The notes below the pieces were generated by a model. That model did no database searches, was not told the origin of the DNA, and was given only the letters and a program-made list of their open reading frames with translations. From Proteles cristata cristata (taxonomy: Eukaryota; Chordata; Mammalia; Carnivora; Hyaenidae), in assembly GCA_017311185.1 (NCBI GenBank), contig JAESUZ010004796.1, positions 492,501 to 556,500 on the forward strand: a stretch of DNA of 64,000 bases, in the 5' to 3' direction. Every line of letters begins with the position of its first letter. Within the stretch, counting starts at the first letter, position 1. The translations under genes were made by a program, and so were the position numbers. Shown piece by piece: positions 55,190 to 64,000 of this stretch.

Positions 55190-55335
55190 GCCACGGGTCA
55201 GAATCACCTGAAGAGCTTCAGGAAGTCTCGGCGCCCAGGCTACCCCACTCCTATTGGATCAGAACCTCTGGGGCGGGGCCGGGCATGCGTAGTCTTTCAA
55301 ATCTCCCCCTCCCCCACCATGATTCCAAAGTGCGG
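55190..55335 (+). repeat. MER5A-like hAT non-autonomous element
   Basis: GGTCAGAATCACCTGAAGAGC, 'gcgcccaggctaccccactcctattggatcagaacctctggggcggggccgggcatgcg' follow the MER5A phrases (catcagaatcacctggagggc...tgggccccacccccagagtttctgattcagtaggtctggggtggggcc). The ends are worn. Confidence 0.6.
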
Positions 55336-57849
55336 ACAAGTCTGAGGAGGCTCGTCTTGAACTCTAGGGAAGGCACTCATTGTGAAGCTCAGGTGCGATG
55401 GGAGCTGGTTCCTACCGAGCACTTACACCGCCCTTGGCAAGCACCGTGTCATCTACACCAGGCTAGGGAGGGTGGCGCTGGTCGCAGTGTCTTTCTTGTC
55501 AACTCTTCCCTTTCCATTCATCCAAAAAATACCTGCCCCCCACCTCATGTACTTCCCGGTCCAAAGAACACCAACCCTGGGGGCAATGAAGGTCTTGGTT
55601 TAATAAAATGGCTAAAAAAATCCTCAAAAACAAACAAACAAAAAAAACCCCCAAAAACCAACCAACCAAACAAAAAACCATAAAGGAGAAAAATGTGAAA
55701 GTCTGAATTCCTAACTACAATTAAAGGTCTAACAAAAAGTTGCAACCCGAAGATAACCTCCCACACCCCCCAGTCCTCCTGTGAAAGGGAGCAGGGAGCA
55801 AGGACAGGCGAAGGTCGGGGCACCCCAGTCTTTTGTGCTGCAAGGCCACTGCTGTCACTGGGCGGGCCCCGACTCTTTTCAGCTGTCACCTTCATCACAA
55901 AGGACAGAAGGCCTGGGGACTGGACACTCTCTCCCTGCACACTAATCTCATTCCATGCAGCACAAACTGGGCTTGAGGTCTGCAAAGTCATCTTTTGTGC
56001 TTCCTCAAACAATAGAGGTTTTCAGAATCCTGACTTTCGTATGAACTGTCTAAATTAACTTTTCATGAAGTGGGGGTGGGGAGGAGACTATGTATAGACA
56101 TTTATGTATCCTTAGAATTAGAGTCTTTGCAGCGAATGACCATTTTCATCCCATCTACATTCTCTTTTAAAGAAAGGAAAAAACTGACTTTGGGAGACAT
56201 ACGAAATTTGAGCTGGATTCCATGAAAACCTTCCGAGGGAAATAAAATCCTACTTTCATCATTAAATCATCATTCAATGCTCGCTCAGAGGATTGACTGG
56301 ATCCACAAACACTAGCAAGACAAATGTTAACTAGGTCCGAATAAATACTAATCCTGCCTTCCAGGATGGCTCACAATTACCTGGAAAGTTCCACACTGGG
56401 GGAAAAGAGAGTGGCTTCCCTTGCTGTTCGCAGAACTGCTCTCCTTCACGAATTGGGCCTTTAGAACGCTACCCTTCTAAGGAAAAGTTAACAGCAGGCT
56501 TGAAGCTGAGGATGTCAGCGAGATGCAGAGGAAGGAGAGGAGAGAGAAAAGTCTTCTTCCTTCACAGCAACTCCGATCCCAGCAAGCCACTGGGATCATC
56601 CTGAAGTGGTTCTACTGATACTCAATTCAGGCAGCAGCCCCGGAACATTTGGACCAAGGCTCCCAACGTTCATGCAGCCACAGGAAAACTGCCCTGTGTG
56701 TCTGCCGCGCAGGAGACAAATTCCAAACTGACATCACCACTGGTTCGTGTTTTGCTGAGAAACCTCGAAGCAAGGGCTCAGTGGAAGCACACAGCAAAGC
56801 TGTGCCCCCACGTCACAGACCAGGAAGGATCCTAACGTGAGTTTCTGCTCACTGAAACTTACCTATGCTGATATGGAAGAAGCGTAGAATCTGTTCCAGA
56901 AAAAGAAACTATGAAAATATTGCCTGTTTAAATTTTGGTTTCTTTTGGTCAACTAATATATTCTAAAATGCCCATATTCGTGCAGAGGAAGGGTGGGGTA
57001 CTCCACTTGAATTCAACAAAACATTTATAAAAGCGTGACCTCTCTATTAGGAGAGGCAAAGTTTATTATTATTAAATATTTATAGTATTTAATAATGTAA
57101 TTACTACTAGAAATATCATTATTAAATTTAATATTAAAACAAGCACTAGAGAGAAGAGTGGTAGTAAGAAGGCTACTGTTGATGAGAATTTCTCTTCCCA
57201 GAAGACAGTGCAATCTCGTATTCTAGAGTCTGTGAATGCAGCTACCATCGAAATGTGGCATCTATACTGCCACCATCCCCCTTCCCCGCTAACTAGGAAC
57301 CCGAATTTGCTGCATGGATGGTTTATCTCAAAGTTGGCTCTTAAAATATATTAGAAACAGTTGCAAAGAACTATTCTTACCCTCAGTCAACCTATGAAAA
57401 TGTGCTCACCGCCCATCACGTCAGAATATTCTGGAAACTGAGGCACCAAAAGGAAGACAGTCGCTTGGTCTCCACCCCCACCCCCACCCCCAGAGGCGGA
57501 GGGGCCGGGCCTGGAGGACAGCACAAAGTGGGGTGGCTGGCCCCCTGGAAAACAGACTACAGACAGGGTCTGGGTGGGGGAGGGGAAGGCGCAAGGTGGG
57601 GACCGTGGATTTGGCAGACGGGGCAGCAGTACCCGCTCTGGTGGCAACGGGTGCCCGGACTCCAACCTCAAGAAATGACAAGATCTGATCTGGGAGTCAA
57701 ATCACTCAGACTTACTGTTCGTTGTAGTGACTGTGGAGACTAGACAGTTCAGAGGTGGGGTCAGAAGCCCAAACGTGATTCCTTTCGGCAAGGCTGAGTC
57801 CAACGCATCAGAAACAACACTTTTGCAATGCAAATAAATATCTCACTTT
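55336..57849. other. Long repeat-poor stretch
   Basis: Includes an (AAAC/ACC)-rich patch at 55625-55677, an AT-rich patch at 57062-57135 and a C-rich run at 57472-57491. The overlapping frames of 174 codons (55159-55683 plus) and 155 codons (55545-56012 minus) contain simple-sequence runs and no domain. Confidence 0.4.
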
Positions 57850-57863
57850 AAAAGCTAGGTTTC

Positions 57864-58038
57864 GGGGCGCCTGGGTGGCTCACTCGGTTAAGCATCTGAC
57901 TCTTGATTTCAGCTCAGGTCGTCATCTCACAGTTTGTGGGTTCAAGCCCCATATCAGGCTCTGTGCTGACATGGCAAAAGCCTGCTTGGGATTCTCTCCC
58001 TCTCTTCTCCCCCCATCTCAAATACACATTAAAAGAGA
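57864..58038 (+). repeat. SINEC_Fc-type SINE, exact 14-bp TSD
   Basis: Head GGGGCGCCTGGGTGGCTCAC, 'gactcttgatttcagctcagg', GGTTCAAGCCCC, shortened body, tail CTCAAATACACATTAAAAG. TSD AAAAGCTAGGTTTC at 57850-57863 and 58039-58052. Confidence 0.95.
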
Positions 58039-58255
58039 AAAAGCTAGGTTTCCTGCATGGAGATCTTTACATGTTGGCTTTCTTAAAGCAAGGCACACCT
58101 ACACGTGAGCCACAGGGTGCTCCGACGCTGACAGCATGTAGGTAACTAACTGCTCCTCCACCCCCCTCACCTGGCTCTGAGCTCATCCATGATCTGGTTC
58201 CCAAGATAACCTTGCTCTCTCTGGTCAATGTTCCTTTAAAAGACAGCTTGTGTCC

Positions 58256-58456
58256 GGGGCGCCTGGGTGGCTCAGTCAGTGAAGCATGCAACTTCAGTTC
58301 AGGTCATGATCTCATGGTTCGCGGGTTCCAGCACCACATCGGGCTCTGTGCTGACAGCTCAGAGCCTGGAGCCTGCTTCAGATTCTGTGTCTCCCTCTCT
58401 CTGCCCCTCCCCCGCTCATGCTCTCTCTCAAAAATAAATAAACATTAAAAAAAAAA
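58256..58456 (+). repeat. SINEC_Fc-type SINE with 18-bp TSD
   Basis: Head GGGGCGCCTGGGTGGCTCAG, GGTTCCAGCACC, body GCTGACAGCTCAGAGCCTGG, tail CTCTCAAAAATAAATAAACATT and a pure A run. TSD AAAAGACAGCTT[G/A]TGTCC at 58238-58255 and 58457-58474 with one mismatch. Confidence 0.97.
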
Positions 58457-58474
58457 AAAAGACAGCTTATGTCC

Positions 58475-58884
58475 AACTCCAAAGACACCTGCTTTCCTTT
58501 GGTTCATCGGAAACTGGAGAGCCAGACAGAGATGAACCCTGACAAATAGGCCTCAGATGCCACTCAGCTCAGGAACTCACCCCGGCCTCAGGGCACAAGT
58601 CACAGACTGCAAGCTTGGTTCCTGCATTATCCAACACACAAAATCAAAGACTCTGGGATTCTCAGCTTGTTCATTTAAGCGGACTTCAACCCTACTGATC
58701 AAGCAATTTCCCCTATGGCCTGGAATGCGATCGATTCCATGGACATCACTTCCCTTAGCAAATGACATATAGTCCCTGGGTGAAGAGCAACTAGTCACCA
58801 GTCACACGCTTGAAAACCTGGACCATGGCAGAGTGGGCATGGGGGTCCTGGGTTCAGGTTACATTCTGCTTTTTAAAAATGAAC
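58475..58884. other. Unique sequence, nothing recognised
   Basis: No repeat or exon recognised. Confidence 0.45.
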
Positions 58885-58990
58885 CACCCAGTGCTCATCC
58901 CCACAAGTGCCCTCCTCCATGCCCATCTCTCCCTTCCCCCCCACACCCATCAGTCCTCAGTTTGTTCTCAGCATTCAAGAGCCGCTCACA
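58885..58990 (-). repeat. LINE-1 3' UTR fragment, minus strand
   Basis: ACCCAGTGCTCATCCCCACAAGTG, CCTCCTCCATGCCCATC, 'ccccacacccatcagtcctcagtttgttctcagcattcaagagccgctc' is reverse carnivore L1 3' UTR. No clear A tail or TSD. Confidence 0.8.
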
Positions 58991-61006
58991 CATCCTCCAG
59001 GAACCCTTCATTAATCATGTATCAACCTAGGCGCCCTCTGGCAAGGTAAGAAGCACCTTCCTGAATATGCGCTGCTCAGACATATCAGATTAAAAATGAG
59101 CAACTACTGTACTTGCGACGAGAAAGGAGACGCATGGGCTTTGCTTGTACATGGGCTGGGCTCCCGGCATCACCATCCGGTGATCCGGCATCCACGCCGG
59201 AGTTTACTGCCATCTGGGGAGCACCCTTGACCCTGAACTGGCTCAAAAAGCAAGACCTTGGACTTTGCTGGGTGCCTGCCAGGGATGCTTGAGAAGTTTA
59301 CGCTCTGCTCTGGAAGGAGCTATCTACATGACAGCCGCTTCATGTTTTCAAAGGAAGGGGCAGCACTGGGGACAGTTAACTGCAACAACAAAAATCATTT
59401 CTTTGCATATCTGCACTGGGCTGTATTAAGCAGAATCAGAAAGCACGTTCTGAAAAACATACACAAAGTCCACTTATTTTCCCAGTCGCTCTCCCTTAAA
59501 AGTTACAGCCCAAATCAAACCCCCCCACTTTGATTTTCAATCAAGGATTTCTAATTTCTTCTGGGTACCTTGGGCTTGTAAGGGCACGCTGCCTGAGCAG
59601 GGCAAACGCCTTAGGCCCTGCGAAGCCGGGGTGTGGTATATGACGGGATGAGAGAACGGGCTGCGGGGCAGACTGAGAACCAAACTACTGCTGTCTGAAA
59701 CTGGCTTCTTCTTTGTGCCGGAGGGTATCTGTTTATATAAATCCTAAAAAGAGATGACAGCCTGAATTAAAGAGCGTGCGTGGTGGGGGACACGGGTGGT
59801 CTATCTCTGGGAGAGCATGGGAGGAAGCAGGCTGATCCTGAGGTCTGCATACACGGTACAGTGCAAGGGTCCGGGGGTCACTGCAGGAAGAAATGGAAGC
59901 CTCGGGACACACACACTCCTGTCCTGCAGGCACTCGGGGGACACATTATAGATCATCTTCACCAGCCTGGAAAGCTGGTTATATAATGCTTGATAAAATC
60001 GAGCAGCGACCATAAACACAGCTACTGTTTGCCATGACAAAGCTGCTTCTAGTCCTCTCCAAGACATATCTTAAGTAACCCACTTCCTGCGGCCAGGGGT
60101 GGACAAGACAAGCCTACAGGAAAAGGGTGGGCTTCCATAGCACACCCTCCCCCCCCCTCCCCCAGGCCAATGCATCTCTTAGGGAAAAGCAGGTGGGGGT
60201 GAGCCGCTGGGAGGGAGAGTGAGCTAACAGCAGGAGATAGATCTACTCTCTGAGCCTCAGGTGTATGGCCAGGCTGTACCCAGTGCCAGGCTGGGCTCTG
60301 GGACAGACTAAGAGGCATGTAGCCCCCAGGGCCCTAAGATTCTCCCAGGAGCCTAGGAATACTTAATAGGCGATGAGTGGAAAGGAATCTGTCTGTAGCC
60401 CCTCGCCTTCCATGCACTCTTCCTGAAAACAGGTGGACATTTCTGTCTTCTCAACAGCTGCTCTCTCCCAAAATCTTAACATGGTGCGTGGTCCCCAAGT
60501 TCAAAGGCCAATCCCTATGGTGCCAAATAAAGGGATAATTCAAAATGAGATCTTTGGGGAAGACGTCTTTAGTAATTAATTGTGACCCTTTAAATTCATA
60601 ATGCTTCCTCTTTTTAAGTGCCTTAAGCATATTTCTGCTAAGGGGAAACCCTGACCCATCTGACCCAGAAAAAAAAATGAAGAAATATAAATGAATGGTA
60701 TGGACTCTCTTAAACATGACCTGGGAATTTTTTTCCCAAAGGCCAAAATGTTCAAGCCAAGTTAGGGAAAACTCCTCAGATAAAACATTTACTTAAATTC
60801 TGTATTTTTCAACTGGGAAGTTATAATCGATTCCCTTTCACTATACGGTCAAAAACTTTATTTCACCTAAGGCAAGCTTCATATTATTTTCACTACTTCA
60901 GATGTTTAATAGTTCACACTTCCCATTAACAAAAATAAATCATTTGGCCTTGTGATAAAAATGTTGGGGGTCAACTTAAAAACGTGGGAGAGACTACATA
61001 GTTTTT
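58991..61006. other. Unique sequence, nothing recognised
   Basis: About 2 kb; AT-rich from 60450 onward. Frames of up to 91 codons lack domains. Confidence 0.45.
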
Positions 61007-61019
61007 TTAAAGTTCTTTC

Positions 61020-61230
61020 GGGGCACCTGGGTGGCTCACTCGGTTAAGCATCTGACTTCAGCTCAGGTTATGATCTCACGGTTTGGGAGTTAAAGCCCCG
61101 CATCGGGCTCTGTGCTGACAGCAAGGAGCCTGAAGCCTGATTCGAATTCTGGTTCTCCCTCTCTCTCTGCCCCTCCCCCGCTCATGCTCTGTGTCTCTCT
61201 CAAAAGTAAATAAACATTAAAAAAAATTCT
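61020..61230 (+). repeat. SINEC_Fc-type SINE with TSD
   Basis: Head GGGGCACCTGGGTGGCTCAC, GAGTTAAAGCCCC, body GCTGACAGCAAGGAGCCTG, tail CTCTCAAAAGTAAATAAACATT. TSD TTAAAGTTCTTTC (61007-61019) and TTTAAGTTCTTTC (61231-61243). Confidence 0.96.
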
Positions 61231-61359
61231 TTTAAGTTCTTTCAGAGGGCATAAGGACGAAAAATTCAAGCATGCCCTAGACACCCCCTCCCATGGCAGC
61301 CAGAGCAGTAAGCACATGCCTCAAGGCCATGAGGAATGTCACTACCAGACACTGAGGAG

Positions 61360-61655
61360 GAGCAGGCAGTCTATAAAGAGTACAGGGAGGAGGGGGAGGG
61401 CATTCCAAGCAGAGAGGAGCCCTGGGAAAGGAGAGAAACAGCAAAGCCAGGCATGCAAGCAATGGGGGGAAGGGGCAGGGGTTTCTAGCCCAGTGGGGAC
61501 ACTGAGGCAGCGGAGAGGCCCCTGCAGAGGGGCTCAGATTTTATCCACACACCCAAGAGAAGGTTTTTACTAAATCACCGCCTCTACAGAGAAAATGCTA
61601 GCAGCAATAGGAAGGATGAGACGGAGAGAATGGGAAGCTGGTAGCAGGGAGGTCA
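61360..61655 (+). repeat. Ancient interspersed repeat, family not assigned
   Basis: 'ggagggcattccaagcagagaggagccctgggaaagg', 'aaagccaggcatgcaagcaa', 'gctcagattttatccacacacccaagagaagg', 'ctagcagcaataggaaggatgagacgg', 'ggtagcagggaggtcagctag' follow a common old mammalian repeat related in phrasing to 4925-5275 and 11571-11965. Confidence 0.4.
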
Positions 61656-61661
61656 GCTAGA

Positions 61662-61862
61662 CAGTGATGTCCAACAGAACCTTGGGTAGTGATGGGAATG
61701 TTCCCTCCATCGTGTCAGTGAGGACAATGTTCCATGAGGCTACTGAACACCTGAAATGCAGCTCCTGAGACTGAGGACGAGAATGTTTCTCTTAATTTAA
61801 TTTTAATTCATTTAAATGTACACCGTCACATGCGGCCGGTGGCTACCCTACTGGACACACTG
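61662..61862 (+). mobile_element. hAT-type non-autonomous (MER) element
   Basis: Left CAGTGATGTCCAACAGAACC and right CCTACTGGACACACTG are inverted termini. Inside: 'tgatgggaatgttccc', 'gaggctactgaacacctgaaatgcagctcctgagactgagga', 'ttaatttaattttaattcatttaaatgta', 'acatgcggccggtggctaccctactggaca'. This order is that of a widespread mammalian hAT-derived element; I cannot fix the MER number. Confidence 0.7.
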
Positions 61863-61951
61863 GCTGGAGAGCTATTTTAGGTTCACAGGACGGTATGTCC
61901 TGATGTATGGTAGGAGCAGTGGCAAAAAGACAGATTCAAGAGGGATTTCTG

Positions 61952-62158
61952 GGGGCACCTTGGTGGCTGGGTCGGTTAGGTGTCTTATGTTTGATTTCGG
62001 CTCAGGTCATGGTTCCAGGATCGTGGGTGGGATCAAGCCCCATGTCAGACCCCATGCTGACAGCATGAAGCCTGCTTGGGATTCTCTCTCCCTCTCGCTC
62101 TGCCACCCTCTCCATCCTCCCTCAAAATTAATTAATTAATTAATTAGCTATTTTTAAA
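61952..62158 (+). repeat. SINEC_Fc-type SINE, older subtype, exact 14-bp TSD
   Basis: Head GGGGGCACCTTGGTGGCTGGGTCGG, 'tatgtttgatttcggctcagg', GGATCAAGCCCC, TGACAGCATGAAGCCTGCTTGGG, tail CTCAAAATTAATTAATT. TSD AAGAGGGATTTCTG at 61938-61951 and 62159-62172. Confidence 0.95.
62129..62149. repeat. (TTAA)n microsatellite
   Basis: Five ATTA units in the SINE tail. Confidence 0.85.
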
Positions 62159-62172
62159 AAGAGGGATTTCTG

Positions 62173-63464
62173 AAGTACAGCTAGTAGATGTTGGTATAGA
62201 GCTGGACAGATGTGGCATTAGGACTGAGTTCAGGAGCTTTAACCTACAGACTAGGTCCCTGTGACAGCACAGTACAAAGGGGGACAGAGGGTAAAAGACA
62301 CTTGTGGGCGAAGACAATCAATCCCAAATGGACTCACTTCTCTGAAATGTATCAAGAACACCCAGAAGATGGCCAGGAGGTGAGTAGGAAAAGGTCAGAC
62401 AGGCAAAGATTTGGAGGTCACCATCACAGAGGCAGTGAAACAAGCCACTTAGGAGGGTAGGATCACCCAGAGGGAGAGCAAACAGAAGGGTCCCCAACAC
62501 TTCAAAGGTACTCAGGAAGGAAAGGCCAGCCATGGCAGAGAAGAAATGACCGAAGGCAGTCAGAGCATGCGAGAGAGTGGTGCACAGAAGCAGAGGGGAG
62601 AGAGATGGGGGGGCAGGGGATTAGTACTCAACACAAGTCACAAAGGACGGGGCCTAGGGCCAGCGGGAGGACTCACAAGACTAGGAACCGCAGAGTGACG
62701 AGGGCTGAGAGCACTGGTGGGCACCGGGAGCACGATGACAAGGAGCACTGAGGCCCTGCTCCAACACCAGCTATAAGACTACACCCGCCACAAGTCTTTA
62801 CCAAGACCATTTCTTTCTCTGGGCCCCAACAGAAACTATCAGGAAGGTTCGAAGTGAAAGAGTATCCAGCAAAAACCAAACCAAACCAAAACAAAAAGAC
62901 CCCTTTCAACTTCCAAAGTTAGGGTCAGGAAGTTTAACGGGAACGGAGACGATATGTGCACAATCCACAATCCGCTTTACGAAGTCTCTCTTCGGTCACC
63001 CTACACCTACCTGTCACCCCCAACTACGTCCCTTAATACCAGGTGGTGGCACGTCTCAAACACATGGAGCTACTCACACCCCGGGGGGCGAGTCCAGCAG
63101 GCAGAAGGGCCCAGCACACCCGGACTCTTATCTTCAAAGAATCCCAGCAGGCTGTCGAGCAAGAAGGCACCTCCTTGGCAAGAATCCAAGCCAACTGTTT
63201 TCAGATCAACTTTGTTTCTGACTCTCATTATCACTAATGAGAGGAATATTAACCCTTGGCTTAAAACTTGATTTCCTTCATGTTCTGGCTTTATTTAAAA
63301 AAAAAAAAAAAAAAAAAAGCTGTATTCATCCAAAACTCACTCAGCTTCTATAGGCAGTCATATTCATTTCTTCTCCAGCTGGCCTTCTCTCCCTGAGCAT
63401 AAGTGTGGGCATGCGAGTCCTGCAGCTTGTGCTAGAGGCTCAAATAATGCACCCAAGGGACAGT
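62173..63464. other. Mostly unique; worn old repeat possible
   Basis: The 62325-62600 text (cagaagatggccaggaggtgagtagg, gatcacccagagggagagc, ccccaacacttcaaagg, aaggaaaggccagccatgg) may belong to the same old repeat as 61360-61655. A poly(A) run is at 63294-63318. No exon recognised. Confidence 0.35.
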
Positions 63465-63590
63465 AACTGGGAGCCACTAAGCACCTACATGTGCCAGTAG
63501 CAGGCAAAGGACTTGTACAAGCGCCATCGGTGAGCTCACAACCGTCTTCCGCAATAGGCGTCGCATACCCATTCCGAGCAGTACAAATCG
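63465..63590 (-). repeat. Probable MIR fragment (antisense)
   Basis: 'ggagccactaagcacctacatgtgccagtagcaggcaaaggacttgtacaagcgccatcggtgagctcacaa' follows the reverse MIR 3' half (gagcacctactatgtgccaggcactgtgctaagcgctttac). Confidence 0.5.
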
Positions 63591-64000
63591 AGGTACCACT
63601 TGGCCGAGGCAGTGGAGGGCTCAATCACAGTCAAAGTCTAGGTCAGCACTGTCCGGACCACTGCAGGATCACTGGCTGCTGCCACAGTCAGGCACCGTCA
63701 CTGCTTTCTGATCCACAAGGCAGCGCTGCGTGGGGCATTCAGACCACACATCTGTGCCTCAGACATGCGATGCTAAGAAGAGTAGGCAATTCCAAGGTCA
63801 TTAACGCTGAATTTATTTTAGAGGCATCTTTTGTAGTACAGGCATGGACTTCATCATCTATTAATACTTTTCATCCACAATCATTACAATTTGATAGATA
63901 CTAAAAACTGACTTCAGAGCTGCTATTCAAACGTAATTCTTAAATCGTGCTTTCCTAAGTCATGCAGATAATTCATGGGGAGACAATTAGCCTTTGACAC
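63591..64000. other. Unique sequence, nothing recognised
   Basis: No repeat or exon recognised. The frame at 63491-63904 (137 codons) has no domain and overlaps a MIR-like piece. Confidence 0.45.

Noticed and set aside
55159..55683. 174-codon plus frame and 155-codon minus frame (55545-56012)
   Set aside because: The plus frame crosses a MER5A-like repeat and an AAAC-rich run; the minus frame contains the translation of that run. Both look like chance.
10774..58456. tRNA genes suggested by A and B box motifs
   Set aside because: The boxes belong to the tRNA-Lys-derived SINE heads. No copy has a foldable anticodon stem and acceptor stem.
1672..62158. Regular recurrence of a 200-base motif, as in an array or CRISPR
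   Set aside because: The units are dispersed retroposed SINEs with variable spacing, both orientations, tails and TSDs. They are not a repeat-spacer array.
1..64000. Endogenous retrovirus, LTR pair or mitochondrial insertion
   Set aside because: I looked for TG...CA bounded long direct repeats, primer-binding-site-like sequence, retroviral gene motifs and mitochondrial gene text and recognised none. A library search could still find solo LTR fragments.
1..64000. An undescribed biological system
   Set aside because: No cluster of co-oriented coding regions, no novel repeat class and no RNA structure stood out. The content is explained by known classes of mammalian repeat plus unannotated unique sequence.

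Overview
This is nuclear genomic DNA from a mammal, almost certainly a cat-like carnivore (Feliformia, most likely Felidae). The evidence is about 42 copies of one tRNA-Lys-derived SINE. Its head reads GGGGCGCCTGGGTGGCTCAG, it has a GGTTCGAGCCC-type B box, a body with GCTCTGTGCTGACAGCTCAG and GAGCCTGGAGCCTGCTTC, a CT-rich stretch and an AAAAATAAATAAACATT tail. That is the feline SINEC_Fc type; dog SINEC_Cf has a different head and body. There is no prokaryotic gene organisation and no protein-coding gene that I can support. Open frames in all six frames are short (longest 196 codons), lack recognisable domains, and many lie inside repeats. The window reads as intergenic or deep intronic sequence.

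Layout. 1-8.7 kb: mostly unique sequence with two or three old SINEs, a very short L1 3' end with an 18-bp target-site duplication (TSD), and old MIR, L2 and unassigned repeats. 8.7-20.3 kb: SINEs, a Tigger/MER8-type DNA transposon (12.44-12.78 kb), an L1 3' end, and GA and GGAA microsatellites. 20.3-23.6 kb: repeat-poor. 23.6-28.9 kb: the densest SINE zone, with doublets, a triplet and a chimeric copy, most of them inside single TSD pairs. 28.9-34.1 kb: a MIR and an L2 each split by a SINE, then a young-type truncated L1 inserted in an ancient L1M. 35.6-38.9 kb: SINEs including one with a 55-bp internal duplication, an internally deleted hAT element and an ancient L1M. 38.9-46.8 kb: largely unique, with an antisense L1M and a 12-bp minisatellite. 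46.9-48.85 kb: a decayed hAT DNA transposon that still shows its transposase C-terminal region and has been hit by three SINEs. 48.9-64 kb: mostly unique sequence with scattered SINEs, two short hAT-type (MER) elements and old repeats.

How the parts relate. Nothing here forms a pathway or operon. The readable content is a layered insertion history: ancestral mammalian repeats (MIR, L2, L1M, Tigger, hAT) at the bottom, and carnivore L1 and feline SINEs on top, copied by L1 machinery as shown by A-rich tails and TSDs. SINEs lie mainly on the plus strand (30 plus, 12 minus). I found no undescribed biological system. The most noteworthy signals are repeated use of one target sequence by consecutive SINEs, chimeric or duplicated SINE heads, and the stratified hAT relic. 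All repeat family names come from pattern recognition of consensus sequence; none was checked against a database.
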